DNA of 64,000 nt from Shewanella marina JCM 15074 (lineage in GTDB: Bacteria; Pseudomonadota; Gammaproteobacteria; Enterobacterales; Shewanellaceae), in NCBI RefSeq assembly GCF_000614975.1, contig NZ_BALM01000006.1:1-64000 (forward strand), read 5' to 3'. Positions 45,674 through 56,328 of this stretch are shown here, in pieces; the stretch's first letter is position 1, and each line of letters begins with the position of its first letter. Both the position numbers and the translations under genes were made by a program. Below the pieces are notes generated by a model. The model saw only the letters and a list, made by a program, of their open reading frames with translations. It ran no database searches and was not told the origin of the DNA.

Positions 45674-46183
45674 TTATAGTAAATCCCACGACTGCAAAAT
45701 GGGATATTGCACGCCGTTATCGGTCGATAATGATTCAAATAGATGCAGCTGTTTCGGGGCGAGAGACAGGGTGAACGTGTCATCTGAAGTTAAGCTTTTT
45801 GCTTTACGAAATAGGGTGATATGCGGCCGAAACTGATGCTCATTTTGATGCAGTCCTAATTGCTGTGCTAAGGTTTGTCCCTGCTGATATAACGCTTGTA
45901 ATGGCGTGGGGACTTGTTCAGTGGCTAAGGCTAATATTTTCGGTTTAGGCCAATGCACAACCTCAGCTAATTCAAGGGTAAAGCTTGGTTTGTGCCAATG
46001 CGGGATATGATTGAGCAGGGCTGTTAGCTGCTCATCAGAGGTTTGCCCTAAAAACGCTAAGGTTAAATGTAAATTAGCAGCAGGTACGGGTTGCATCGAT
46101 TGATGACTGAGCTGCTGTTGTAACTCAAGCAGTGTTGGTAATTGCTTGGGATTAACTTGAAAACCTAGAAATAGTCGGCGCAT
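45674..46183 (-). CDS. thpR: RNA 2',3'-cyclic phosphodiesterase (2'-5' RNA ligase family)
   Basis: A 169-residue 2H phosphoesterase. Its two catalytic HxTx motifs are HLTLAF (about 41-46) and HITLFR (about 124-129), near the expected spacing. MRRLFLGFQV is the standard N-terminus. The enzyme opens RNA 2',3'-cyclic phosphates, or ligates 2'-5' bonds, in vitro; its cellular role is unclear. It lies divergent from hrpB. Confidence 0.92.
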   Translation of the reverse strand: MRRLFLGFQVNPKQLPTLLELQQQLSHQSMQPVPAANLHLTLAFLGQTSDEQLTALLNHIPHWHKPSFTLELAEVVHWPKPKILALATEQVPTPLQALYQQGQTLAQQLGLHQNEHQFRPHITLFRKAKSLTSDDTFTLSLAPKQLHLFESLSTDNGVQYPILQSWDLL

Positions 46184-46287
46184 TTTTATGGTTCAGTTTG
46201 GGCGAGATGACATCAAGGTTAGCACTTGCAAGCAAAGCTTAGTACACTTGGCCGAGTATATCTTTACTGAATGATAAGAATATTAGC

Positions 46288-48815
46288 TTGGATCAATTAC
46301 CTATTACAGCGCTGTTTACACCATTACAAACAGCATTAACTCAATCGACTCAAATCATTTTAGAAGCGCCAACGGGAGCGGGTAAGTCGACGGCCTTGCC
46401 GTTAGCTATGCTGCTTGGCCGCAAATTAATGGCAAGATTTTAATGTTGGAGCCGCGCCGAGTTGCTGCCCGTAGTATTGCCCATTATTTAGCGACATCAC
46501 TCAATCAAAAGGTGGGACAACAGGTCGGTTATCGTATTAAAGGCGATACTAAGATTAGTGCCAATACTCGCTTAGAAATTGTGACTGAGGGGGTGTTGAC
46601 CAAGATGATCCAAGCCGATCCTGAGTTAACTGATATTGGCTTAATTATTTTTGATGAAATCCATGAGCGGCATCTTACTACTGACTTAGGCTTAGCGTTA
46701 GCGTTAGAGGTACAAGCGTCATTACGTGATGACTTAGTGATTATGGCAATGTCAGCAACCTTATCAGGCCTGCCTTTACTTGAACTAATGCCTGATGCAG
46801 CGGTACTGAGCAGTGAGGGCCGTAGTTATCCCGTCACTCACGCCTATTATGCCGCTAAAACGCAGCAAGATTGGTTGCCACATATGGGGCAAATCATTGT
46901 TAAGTTAGTGCATAACGAGCTTGACGAAAGCGTGCTCAATCAGGCTCAACAAAAGGGTTCTGTATTAGCATTCTTACCCGGCAAAGGTGAGATTTTACGC
47001 CTGCAACGTTATCTTGCGGAACGGTTAGATGCCGAGCAATTTGATATTTGTCCATTATATGGTGAGTTAACTGCAGCGCAGCAAGATAGAGCCATTGCTG
47101 CAGCTGTGGATGGTAAACGTAAAATTGTATTGTCGACCAATGTGGCTGAATCCAGTTTAACAATTGATGGTATTAGCTTAGTGGTCGACAGTGGTTATCG
47201 CCGTGATGCCAGCTTTAATCCGAAAACGGGCAGTAATAAATTAACTTTAAAGCGTATTAGCCAAGCCTCTGCTATTCAACGTAGTGGTCGTGCTGGGCGT
47301 TTAAGTGAAGGGCATTGTATTCGTCTATGGGGGCAAGAAGAACATGGCCGTTTGGCTAAGGTTGATGCGCCAGAGATAGTGCAAAGTGAATTAACCTCGC
47401 TTGCATTTGAAGCGGCTAATTGGGGCGTACGTCATATCAGTGATTTACCTTTGTTAACCCCACCCACACCAGCCAATGAACAGGTTGCATGGCAATTATT
47501 GCAAACATTGGCTTTGGTTGATGAACAACACAAGTTAACCGTTATGGGGCAACATGCCTATCAAATGGGCTGTGAACCACGTTTAGCCCATATGTTGCTG
47601 CAAGCTAAAGCGCAGCACGCGCGATTATTACCTTTAGCCTGTGCCTTAGTTACTTTATTGCAAGCACGCGGCTTACCGCGTAAAGGCACCGATTTAAGCA
47701 ATTATTTCAACTTATTGCAGCAAGGTATATTAAGGCAAGAATTTAGAAACTGGCTGAAAAAGTTTGCCATTGCAGATGCCGAGTCTGAATTAATGCAATT
47801 GGCTAACCCAGTTGATATTGGCTATTTGTTAGCACAAGCCTACCCCGATAGAATTGCTAAGCGCCGCAGTGATGGTCGTTTTTTAATGGCTAATGGCAGT
47901 GGTGTAATGCTTGATGATCAGCCATTAGCCTATGCCGATTGGTTAGTGGTCGCTGATTTTGGTCAGTTACAAGGGCAATCTGACAGTCGAGTTTACCTTG
48001 CCGTTAATTTGCCTCAAACCGTGATTGATAAACAGTTAGAGACATTAATCAGTGACCATACGCATATTGGCTTTGATGAAGCTAAAGGCCGTTTTATTGG
48101 TGAACTGCAACGTAAGTTAGGTCAGATTGTATTATCAGCTAAAGCCATTAGCCGCATTGAACCTAAACAATTAACCCAAGGTCTATGTGAGTTATTGCTG
48201 CAAAAAGGTTTAGGCTTACTCGACTTTAATGATAGTGTGCGTCAGTTACAGATTCGGATGATGCTGGCTAAACAATGGCTAGTACAGCACGATTGGCCTG
48301 ATGTCAGCGATGAGACCTTGTTGTTAACACTCAATACATGGCTAGCACCTTATTTAACTGATGTGCGAAGTTTAGCTGCACTAAAAAATATCGATATTTA
48401 TCCATTGTTGCTCAATCAATTACCTTGGGAGCAGCAACAATTATTAGCACAACAACTGCCTAAACGATTTTTGATGGCAACCGGTACTCATGCCAATATT
48501 GCTTATCAAATTGATGGCAGAGCATTAATCAGTATTCGTTTACAAGAGGCTTTGGGAATGGCTCAAAGTCCGATTTTAGCGCAAGGAAAATTGGTGGTGA
48601 CTATGGAGTTATTATCACCAGCAATGCGACCTTTGGCATTAACTGCCGATTTGGCTAGTTTTTGGCAAGGCCCTTATGTGGATGTAAAAAAAGAGATGAA
48701 GGGCCGTTATCCTAAGCATTTATGGCCAGATGATCCTGCCAATACCTTGCCCACTAAAATGACTAAGAAAAAAACATTAGCAGCACAAGCAGGAGAGCAA
48801 AAGTCCCGTGGCTGA
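46288..48815 (+). CDS. hrpB: ATP-dependent helicase HrpB (N-terminal frame break)
   Basis: A DEAH-box RNA helicase of about 842 residues. LDQLPITALFTPLQ and Walker A EAPTGAGKSTALPLAM lie in one frame (46288-46416). The rest, from NGKILMLEPRRVAARS through DEIHERH (DEAH box), SATL, TNVAESSLTIDG and QRSGRAGR to the HrpB C-terminal domain, lies one frame over. Adding one base near 46417 joins them. The start is uncertain: TTG 46288 fits the HrpB N-terminus but lacks a strong ribosome site. The stop overlaps the mrcB GTG by eight bases, as in related genomes. Confidence 0.86.
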
Positions 48816-51152
48816 AACTAAATCCCCCAAAAAAGAACCCGCTAAAAAAGCGCCGGCAAAGAAAAGAGCAACTCGCACCAAAAAGAAAGTCACTAGCCAA
48901 AAAACATGGTTAGCTAAAACTTGGTCAGTGTGTTGGAAATTAGGGCTAGCCGTGCTGGCTGTGGTAATGCTTTATGGCATCTATTTAGATCAAATCATTG
49001 CCCGTAAATTTGAAGGCCAAAAATGGTATTTACCGGCGCAGGTCTTCAGTCGCTCTATGGCGCTGTACCCCGGCGCAGCGGTAAGTCATGCCCAATTAAT
49101 CGATGAACTTAAAATTTTAGGTTATCGCAAAGTCGCTAATCCACGCCAAATTGGTGAGTTCTCTGCCTCTAAAACGCGGGTGGAGTTATGGCGTCGTGCC
49201 TTTTTACATCCACAAGGTAATCAACCTGCGCAGCGGGTGATGATTAGCTTTGATGATCAAGGGGTCGATTCAATTGCGCGGGTGAGTGATAAGCGCCAAT
49301 TGGCAGTATTTCATTTAGAACCTGTGTTACTTGATCGTATTATTGCCAGTGATGGTGAAGACCGCTTATTTGTGCCTACTACGCAAATGCCTGCGGAACT
49401 AATTGATGCCTTGATTTTGACTGAAGATCGCAGTTTTTATGAACATTATGGTGTTAACCCATTTGCGATTGTACGTGCGGCTATCGTCAATATTACCGCG
49501 GGTAGAACGGTACAAGGTGGCTCAACATTAACTCAGCAGTTAGCTAAAAACTTCTTTTTATCGAGCGAGCGTTCTTTATGGCGTAAGGTTCGTGAAGCTT
49601 TAATGGCGGTGATTATTGATTTCCGCTATTCCAAACATGAAATTTTGGAAGCGTATTTAAATGAAGTCTACATGGGACAAGATAAAGCGCGCGCCGTCCA
49701 TGGTATGGGGCTGGCATCACAATTCTATTTTGGTCGTCCTATTGCGGAGCTAACCCTACCGCAACAAGCTTTTTTAGTGGCCGTGATTAAGGGGCCATCA
49801 TATTACAACCCGTGGCGTTACCCTGAGCGCGCGCAAGAGCGCCGTGATTTGGTACTGAGATTGCTAATGGAAGGCGATAAAATTACCGTAGCGCAATACA
49901 CCGCAGCGGTAGAATCGCCACTTGGATTGCGTAAAGCCAATAAGTCGGTGCATCAACGATTGCCTGCATTCTTTAGCTTAGTGAAATCAGAGTTAGCCAG
50001 TCGTTATGGTGATGCGTTATTGCATCAATCAGGCATTAAGGTTTATACCACGCTTGATCCAGTGGTGCAGGAATCAGCAGAACATGCGGTCACCACGACC
50101 ATGAAGCGTTTGACTAAGTCTGATAAGCATCTGCAAGTCGGTATGGTGATTACCGATAAGTTTACTGGCGGCGTTGCGGCATGGTGGGCGATAAAGTACC
50201 GAGTTATGATGGCTATAATCGTGCAATTGAAATCCGCCGCCCTATTGGCTCATTAGTTAAACCCTTTGTTTATGCGACCGCATTAAATGAATATAAAAAG
50301 TTTAACTTGGAAACGCCATTAGATGATCAACCCATTACTTTAAGTAACGGTCAAGGTAAAACATGGTCTCCTAAAAACTTTGATCATAAGTTTAGTGGCC
50401 AAGTGCCATTGTTAACCGCATTGAAGAACTCAATGAACGTACCTACAGTGAATTTAGGTTTAGCGGTTGGTGTTGGCGCGGTGGCCAGTACATTGGATGC
50501 GGCTGGTTGGCGTGAGCCTATTCCAGAATATCCGTCTATGTTCTTAGGTGCCCTTAACGGTTCGCCATTAATGGTGGCGCAGGTTTATCAAACACTGGCT
50601 GATAATGGCCGTTACCGTAAATTAACGGCGGTAACGACGGTACTTGATAGCCATAATAAACCTTTGCCAGAAGTGGCTCGCCCTGCAGAGCAAGCGATTA
50701 ATCCTGCCACCGATTATTTGGTTAAATACGCCATGACCCAAGTGGTGAAATCGGGTACCGCTAAGCGTTTGGGGCGGGCATTCCCGCACACCACTCTAGC
50801 GGGTAAGACGGGCACCAGTAATGATAGCCGCGACTCATGGTTTGCCGGTTTTGATGAACGTAATGTTGCCGCAGTATGGGTTGGCCGTGATGATAACGGC
50901 AAAACCAACCTCTATGGTAGCAGTGGTGCAATGGCGGTTTATCAAGCTTTCTTAAATCAACGGCCGCCATTGAGTTTACGCTTAACACCGGTAAACGGTG
51001 TGGTACAAGGTTACTTTGAAAAAGCAACTGGCGTGGCTAAAGAGCGTACTTGTCCAAATGTAGTGCAGTTACCTGCTATTGCCGCTGGCTATAATCCTGC
51101 GCCTAATTGTGGTGACCCACTGCCTTGGTGGAAACGCATGTTAGGTAACTAA
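48808..51152 (+). CDS. mrcB: Penicillin-binding protein 1B (frame break)
   Basis: A bifunctional peptidoglycan synthase of about 781 residues. A Lys/Pro/Ala-rich cytoplasmic tail (1-35), one membrane helix (about 45-65), UB2H domain, GT51 glycosyltransferase (LILTEDRSFYEHYG, QGGSTLTQQLAKNFFL) and transpeptidase with SxxK in GSLVKP, SxN in KNSMNVP and KTG in AGKTGTSND. The frame breaks between them: the first part ends in nonsense at 50256 and the second is readable from 50181 (MVGDKVPSYDGYNRA). Adding one base near 50180 repairs it. GTG start overlaps hrpB. Confidence 0.92.
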
Positions 51153-51167
51153 TCGTGACATCATGAA

Positions 51168-51192
51168 AAAGGACGCGCAGGCGTCCTTTTTT
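51168..51192 (+). terminator. Intrinsic terminator of hrpB-mrcB
   Basis: AAAGGACGC (51168-51176), loop GCAG, GCGTCCTTT (51181-51189), then T residues. Confidence 0.87.
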
Positions 51193-51209
51193 ATGACGGA
51201 TCCACTTAA

Positions 51210-51521
51210 TTAAATGGGTATTAAGACCGTTAAGATTTTATCGACAAAATCCATCATTCCCTCAGCACCTGAAGCATAATCTTTCATGTGTACTGTGGTG
51301 GTGTCACTGTGGGCAAAAATAGTCTTGGTGATTTGCAGTCTTACTTCAATATCGATACCCGCGCCCATAATCACATGGTGGATATTGTGGCGTGCGATAA
51401 TTCGCTGTACATCGTCTAAGTTGGTACCAGTAAAAAATTGAATGTGGGGCATATCAAGATCACGGATAACATCTTCAACAATGATGCTTTTTCGCCCCAG
51501 TAGCAGTACATTTTTGTTCAT
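51210..51521 (-). CDS. Small hypothetical protein, Rossmann/receiver-like pattern
   Basis: A 103-residue soluble protein. The alternation KNVLLLGR-KSIIVEDVIRDL, HHVIMGAGI, TTTVHMKDY suggests a short alpha/beta fold, a little like a receiver or nucleotide-binding domain, but no phospho-acceptor pattern is complete. I do not recognise a family. The ribosome site (AAGGAAATATC) is good. A mobile repeat (51558-51821) ends 37 bases upstream and probably contributes to, or displaces, its promoter. Confidence 0.65.
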   Translation of the reverse strand: MNKNVLLLGRKSIIVEDVIRDLDMPHIQFFTGTNLDDVQRIIARHNIHHVIMGAGIDIEVRLQITKTIFAHSDTTTVHMKDYASGAEGMMDFVDKILTVLIPI

Positions 51522-51557
51522 GATATTTCCTTTATCACGTTATTATTTTATGAGTAA

Positions 51558-51821
51558 TACCAATTCCACTAAATAAGTGATCAATTCAGAGCCACTCAGA
51601 CTTGTCAATTCAAGGCGCATTGATGAAGAAATGGTTATTCCCTTTTAAGTCAATGCAACGCAGAAGTGGAAAGTCTGAGAGGCTCACGTAGTGCGGGTTT
51701 CAAAGCCCTTCATGCTACGTTGGAGGCTCTCGATATAGAATAACTATTAGCTTCAAGCCTCTGCCTTGCCTACAGGGCTTTGAATTCCCGCTGAAAGATC
51801 ACATTATTAATGGAACTGGTA
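51558..51821. repeat. Palindromic mobile element (MITE-like), second 264-bp copy
   Basis: Nearly identical to 37503-37766, with the same length and same orientation on the plus strand. Ends are TACCAATTCCACTAA and TTAATGGAACTGGTA. The small differences between the copies (for example A/C in the GCAGAAGTGG neighbourhood and A/G before GAGGCTCT) keep the internal pairing. It lies between the promoter side of the 51210 gene and the TonB receptor terminator. Confidence 0.85.
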
Positions 51822-51884
51822 TAATAATTGTATTATTTTTAGACAAAGTATAGGTAAAAATCTAAGTTAGCATAGCGATAGCCA

Positions 51885-51914
51885 ATAAAAAAGCCGCTAA
51901 TCAATAGCGGCTTT
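51885..51914 (-). terminator. Terminator of the TonB receptor gene
   Basis: AAGCCGCTA (51891-51899) pairs with TAGCGGCTT (51905-51913). Read on the minus strand, T residues follow. Confidence 0.85.
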
Positions 51915-51943
51915 GAGTTTGTGATCTGGCTTTATGTAAAGCG

Positions 51944-54189
51944 TTAAAATTTATAGCTGTAACCCAGATTAACCGTACGTGGCTTACCGACCATTATTGA
52001 ACCATGTACGCGGTTAGTGACATAGGTTTCATCAAATAGGTTTTCAGCGGTTAAATAAACTTGTTGTGCATCTGAAATATAGTAGTGTGCTGCTAGGTCA
52101 AATAGCGTGCGTGAGTCAATACTATTGGTGCCATTGGCATGACCAAAATCGCCTGCTTTGGTCAGGACTTTACCTGTATAGCGCATCGCTAGTGTGACAT
52201 CAAATTGCTCGGTTGCTACCCCAGCGGATAAGTAACCTTGATGTTCAGGTAGATAAGCTAGTGCGTAACCTTTTTTTACATCGCCCCAAGTATCAAGATT
52301 AGATTCGAAACTGTTGGCAAATTCTGAGTCGGTAAAAGTGTATGACATCTTGATTGGGAAGCTATAATCACCATCTTCGTTAATGATATAAGCGCCGCTG
52401 AGCTCTAAGCCGGCAATATCGACTTCTCCGCCATTATATTGGTCACCAATATTTTCTTCCGAACAGCCTGAAAATGCGGTGCAGTTACCATGCATATTGC
52501 TATAGTCACTGTAGAATACAATTGCTTCTGTCGTGAGCGAGTTTTGGTTATAACGTAGACCCGCTTCATAGTTCCAGCTTTTTTCCTCTTCAGCTTTAGC
52601 GTTACCCGGCGCTGCGGGTGAAAACCCTTTTTGTACGCCAGCAAGAACTAATAATGCATCATTAATTTGGTAAGTGGCACCCAGTGATGGTAACCAAGCA
52701 TCAAAATTATTTTTGAGATCTTTGCTTGGTGCGCCATTACGACCGGAGTTCTTTTTGCCCCAGTCTTGGCGGCGTGTTTCAACGTCTTCATAACGCAGAC
52801 CTGCGGTAATATTCCAGTTACCAATAGTGATACGGTCTTGTACAAAGGCTGCAAAAGCTTCAGCACTGTCGATACGGTTTGAGTCTGTGCCAGGGACACC
52901 CGCATCAGTTAAGGTCATGACTTGGTTGTTACCTAAGCTATATTTATCAACCCACTGGAAGCGGTCCATCTGATCTTCATGGTAGCGTAAACCAAACTCT
53001 AGCTCATGAGTATCTAAAGCCCAATACAGTTCGGTTTGGATACCTTGTGACAAGTAGTCGCGGTTATTGGCTTTCACGTCGACGGTTAATGGTAATTGAC
53101 CTATTGGATTTTGTGATGGGTTATGATCATACAGTGACGCAATTTCGATACCTGTGTACTCTTTAGTTACACCATCAATAATAAATTCTTTTTTCTTGCC
53201 TAAGCTTGCTCCGCCTACTTTTGAGGTTTTGTACCAGTTTCGATGGAAGTTGTTGTAATAAGCCACGGTAGCTAAGCTGATGTCTTGGCTTAAATCGATA
53301 CTGTGGTTGATTTGTAACTGCTTATGCTCAGTATTCATTTGATCTTTTTGTGATGCTGAATAACGTGAGTAGGGGTTATTAATGTAGTCCTCAACCGTTA
53401 ATCCCATATAGGTTTCATTTGAGGTTTCATCTGAATATTTAAGTTTAATGGCAAGCTCTTGCTGGTATTTTGCATCCGTTGCAGAGCGAATACTGAATTT
53501 AGCCAAGGCATCATTTTTTTGGAAGCCAGTATTACCACCCACGCCATTAATGTGTTTGTAGCCTGATGCTTGATAGCGGTATAGATCAACGACACCACCA
53601 ATGCGCTCACCTTGACCGCCCGCATAAGTGTGCAATTTACCAAAGCCATCTTCACCTAAAGCAACATCAACTTTACCGGCTAATTGCTCTTCAGGGATTT
53701 GGCGTGAGATTAAGTTAACAATGCCGCCTGTGGTACGGGGGCCATATTTAACGGTAGAACTGCCTTTTAGAATTTCAATACCTTGCATACGTCCTGCTGT
53801 AGGGAAATAGTATGCGGATGGCGAAGCGTAAGGCGCAGGAGCGGCTAATATGCCATCTTCCATAATGGTAATCTTTTCAGAGCGGTTTTGACCTGTACCC
53901 CGCATACCCACATTTGGGCGTAGGCCATAGCCATCTTCTTCAAGAATATAAACCCCTGGAATCGAGGCTAAAGTACGCATGATGTCAGTGTAGTTAAACT
54001 CTTCAAGTTCAACTTCAGTAATAACATGAGCACTGCCAGGAACGGTATTTATTGGGTTACGCTCGCCAAAAATTGTCACTTGCTCAATAGTCGACGCTTG
54101 CAGATCTTCCTCGGCATAAACATAAGGGGTTAGCTGGTAAATAATGCGGCAGATAAGATACTGAGTGGGAATCTGTTGAACTTAGTCAT
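51944..54189 (-). CDS. TonB-dependent outer-membrane receptor, FecA-like (frame break in signal region)
   Basis: About 748 residues: signal peptide from ATG 54189 (MTKFNRFPLSILSAALFTS), plug domain (about 50-160, GSAHVITEVELEE, PNVGMRGTG, EILKGSSTVKYGPRTTGGIVNL in pieces) and a 22-strand barrel ending in LGYSYKF. The plug resembles FecA (APYASPSAYYFP). As given, a stop interrupts the end of the signal peptide; adding one base near 54133 links it to TPYVYAEEDLQAST and the long frame from 54079. GGAGAGGTT precedes the ATG. A Fur box at 54233-54252 makes this an iron-uptake receptor; the ligand is uncertain. Confidence 0.85.
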
Positions 54190-54232
54190 AACCTCTCCAT
54201 GGGTAAATAAAGTCATTGGTGATTGTTAATCT

Positions 54233-54252
54233 AAATAAGATTGATTCGCATT
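54233..54252 (-). promoter_or_regulatory. Fur box upstream of the TonB receptor
   Basis: On the minus strand AATGCGAATCAATCTTATTT matches the common Shewanella-type Fur site AATGAGAATCATTCTCATTT at 17 of 20 positions. It overlaps the start side of a TATAAT -10 candidate (minus strand of 54250-54255), so Fur-Fe would block transcription. Confidence 0.72.
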
Positions 54253-54524
54253 ATACTTATGGTAATAGTTAAGTAAATTATTTTTAACTAAACTTTTATA
54301 ACTATTTACATCTGTAACCGTTAATAACGGTATAAGGGATTTGAGGTGAAATGATGAACTGTAAATATTGCGGTAGAGAGGGATCGTGTTAATTATGACT
54401 AATAGATATGGTTTGAATTTTGGTTATTAACAAAAGATAGCTAAGTCATCGGGTGAGTGTTTTTTCTAAACTAGAGTAGACTGTCGATAATTATCGCAAT
54501 AAACCACTTAATATTGAGTAAAAG

Positions 54525-55235
54525 ATGTTTCTAACTAATTATTATAAAAAAGAAAATGAACAAGTTTTAGTGTCTGCGCAGCAGGCCAGTGATTTTGCTA
54601 AACAGGTCGCCAGTGATTTTAATCCTATTCATGATGTTGATGCTAAACGCTTTTGTGTACCGGGTGATTTACTGTTTGCGTTAGTGTTGAATAAGTATGG
54701 TTTAAGCCAACAGATGCAGTTTAATTTTGCTGGCATGGTTGGTGCTGATATTGGACTTAAGTTTCCAGAATTGGCTGAAGAAAATATCACCATTAGTGAT
54801 AACCGCGATAAAGCCTTATTAAATGTTAATCGTAGCGGTGACGTGACTCATTGTCAGGTGCAAATTGAAGCGTTTATTCGTAGTTATGTGGCATTCTCTG
54901 GCTTGAACTTTATCCATGTATTAGTGCCGTTAATGCAAGAGCATCAAGTGATGATTAATCCACAACGGCCATTGGTTATCTATGAAAGCATGGCATTTGA
55001 ATTACAATGTTTAGACTTTACTCAAGCCAAGTTAACCTTAGTTGAAACTGAGTTTGTGAATGAAGGCAAGCGTGCCGATGTTAATTTAAGATTTGAATTA
55101 CATGATGGTGATAAATTGATTGGTACAGGTAAGAAAACCTTAGTGTTAAGTGGCTTACGTCCACTCGAGCCTGAGAGCATTGATGCTATGTGCGCTGAAT
55201 ATACCGCGCGTCAGCAAGGCACGTATCAACGTTAA
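54525..55235 (+). CDS. DUF3581 family protein
   Basis: A 236-residue soluble protein matching the DUF3581 family found in Shewanella and relatives (N-terminal MFLTNYYKKENEQVLVSAQQ). ASDFNPIHD (about 30-38) is the motif of MaoC-type hotdog hydratases, and the repeat of similar segments around QIEAFIRSYV and VETEFVNEGKRAD suggests a double-hotdog fold. The catalytic activity has not been established to my knowledge. Single gene ahead of the carbonic anhydrase. Confidence 0.82.
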   Translation: MFLTNYYKKENEQVLVSAQQASDFAKQVASDFNPIHDVDAKRFCVPGDLLFALVLNKYGLSQQMQFNFAGMVGADIGLKFPELAEENITISDNRDKALLNVNRSGDVTHCQVQIEAFIRSYVAFSGLNFIHVLVPLMQEHQVMINPQRPLVIYESMAFELQCLDFTQAKLTLVETEFVNEGKRADVNLRFELHDGDKLIGTGKKTLVLSGLRPLEPESIDAMCAEYTARQQGTYQR

Positions 55236-55315
55236 TTATGATGACTGTAAGCGGCTAAGTGAGCCAATATGGTCTATATCTGTTTAGGGCAAAATTAATC
55301 AATAAGGATATTACT

Positions 55316-56059
55316 ATGCAGTATATTACTCGGTCATCAAGCTTGATGTCATCATTTGGACTCGTATTGGCGTTAGCTGTTGCACCAGCGAGTTACGCCG
55401 CTCAATGGGGATATGGCACCAATAATGGACCGCAACATTGGGGTGAACACTTTACAATTTGTGCTTCAGGGCAAAACCAATCACCGATTGATATTAACCG
55501 AGCGGTTGACGCTGATCTAGCTGACCTTATGGTGGAGTATCAAGGCCAAGTTGCGCAGCTACTTAATAATGGCCATACGGTTGAGGCTAAAGTGGCGGGC
55601 ACGAATCAGTTGCTGCTAGATGGTGAGCAATTTCAACTAAAACAGTTTCATTTTCACACTCCATCAGAAAACATGATTAATGGCAAACAATACCCGATGG
55701 AAGCCCACTTTGTGCATGCAAATGCACAAGGACAGTTGGCTGTTATTGGCGTGATGTTTGAGCAAAGTAAGCAAGATAATCCAGTATTAACTCAGCTATT
55801 TAAACAATTACCGCAAAACGGTAAATCTGTCATGGTTACGCCGCAAGTTAATGTTGCTGAGATGCTGCCTAAAGCCAATGATTACTACCGCTTTAATGGC
55901 TCATTAACGACGCCTCCTTGTAGTGAAGGTGTGCGTTGGCTAGTTCTACAACATCCAGTTTCTGCATCTAAAGCTCAAATTACTAAATTGCATGCCATGA
56001 TGGGTAATAATAACCGACCGTTACAAGCCATTAATGCTCGGTTAGTGGTTGAAGACTAA
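55316..56059 (+). CDS. Periplasmic alpha-carbonic anhydrase
   Basis: A 247-residue zinc enzyme that interconverts CO2 and bicarbonate. The signal peptide ends near ASYA (about 28). QWGYGTNNGPQHWGE and GQNQSPIDI are alpha-CA signatures. Zinc ligands are H112 and H114 in QFHFHTPSE and H131 in EAHFVH; LTTPPCSEGVRW is the substrate-pocket motif with the Thr gate and a Cys likely bonded to that in FTICASG. I start at ATG 55316 because AATAAGGATATT precedes it and the signal peptide begins there. Confidence 0.93.
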   Translation: MQYITRSSSLMSSFGLVLALAVAPASYAAQWGYGTNNGPQHWGEHFTICASGQNQSPIDINRAVDADLADLMVEYQGQVAQLLNNGHTVEAKVAGTNQLLLDGEQFQLKQFHFHTPSENMINGKQYPMEAHFVHANAQGQLAVIGVMFEQSKQDNPVLTQLFKQLPQNGKSVMVTPQVNVAEMLPKANDYYRFNGSLTTPPCSEGVRWLVLQHPVSASKAQITKLHAMMGNNNRPLQAINARLVVED

Positions 56060-56066
56060 TTTTATT

Positions 56067-56102
56067 AATGCCTTATCTTATCCTTAGATAAGGCATTTTT
56101 CA
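56067..56102 (+). terminator. Intrinsic terminator after the carbonic anhydrase
   Basis: AATGCCTTATCT (56067-56078) pairs with AGATAAGGCATT (56086-56097), followed by T residues. It separates the gene from the SMC operon. Confidence 0.88.
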
Positions 56103-56328
56103 TTACCTTCCTTGAGTCATCCTTGCCCTTAATTCAACTGCCTTTTTTTTACCCATCACTTTTTTGTGCAATGGCGTATCATTAACCTACTCAAATGCCC
56201 TTATTGCCTTGTATCAGGCTTTAGATTACCTTTATGGGCTATTCGTATTTTTGTTAAGTGATTGCTGTGAGCAAATAATTCACTTGGCTAGCTACCCGTT
56301 ATAGGGTGATTTTTGGAAAAGGATTCAC

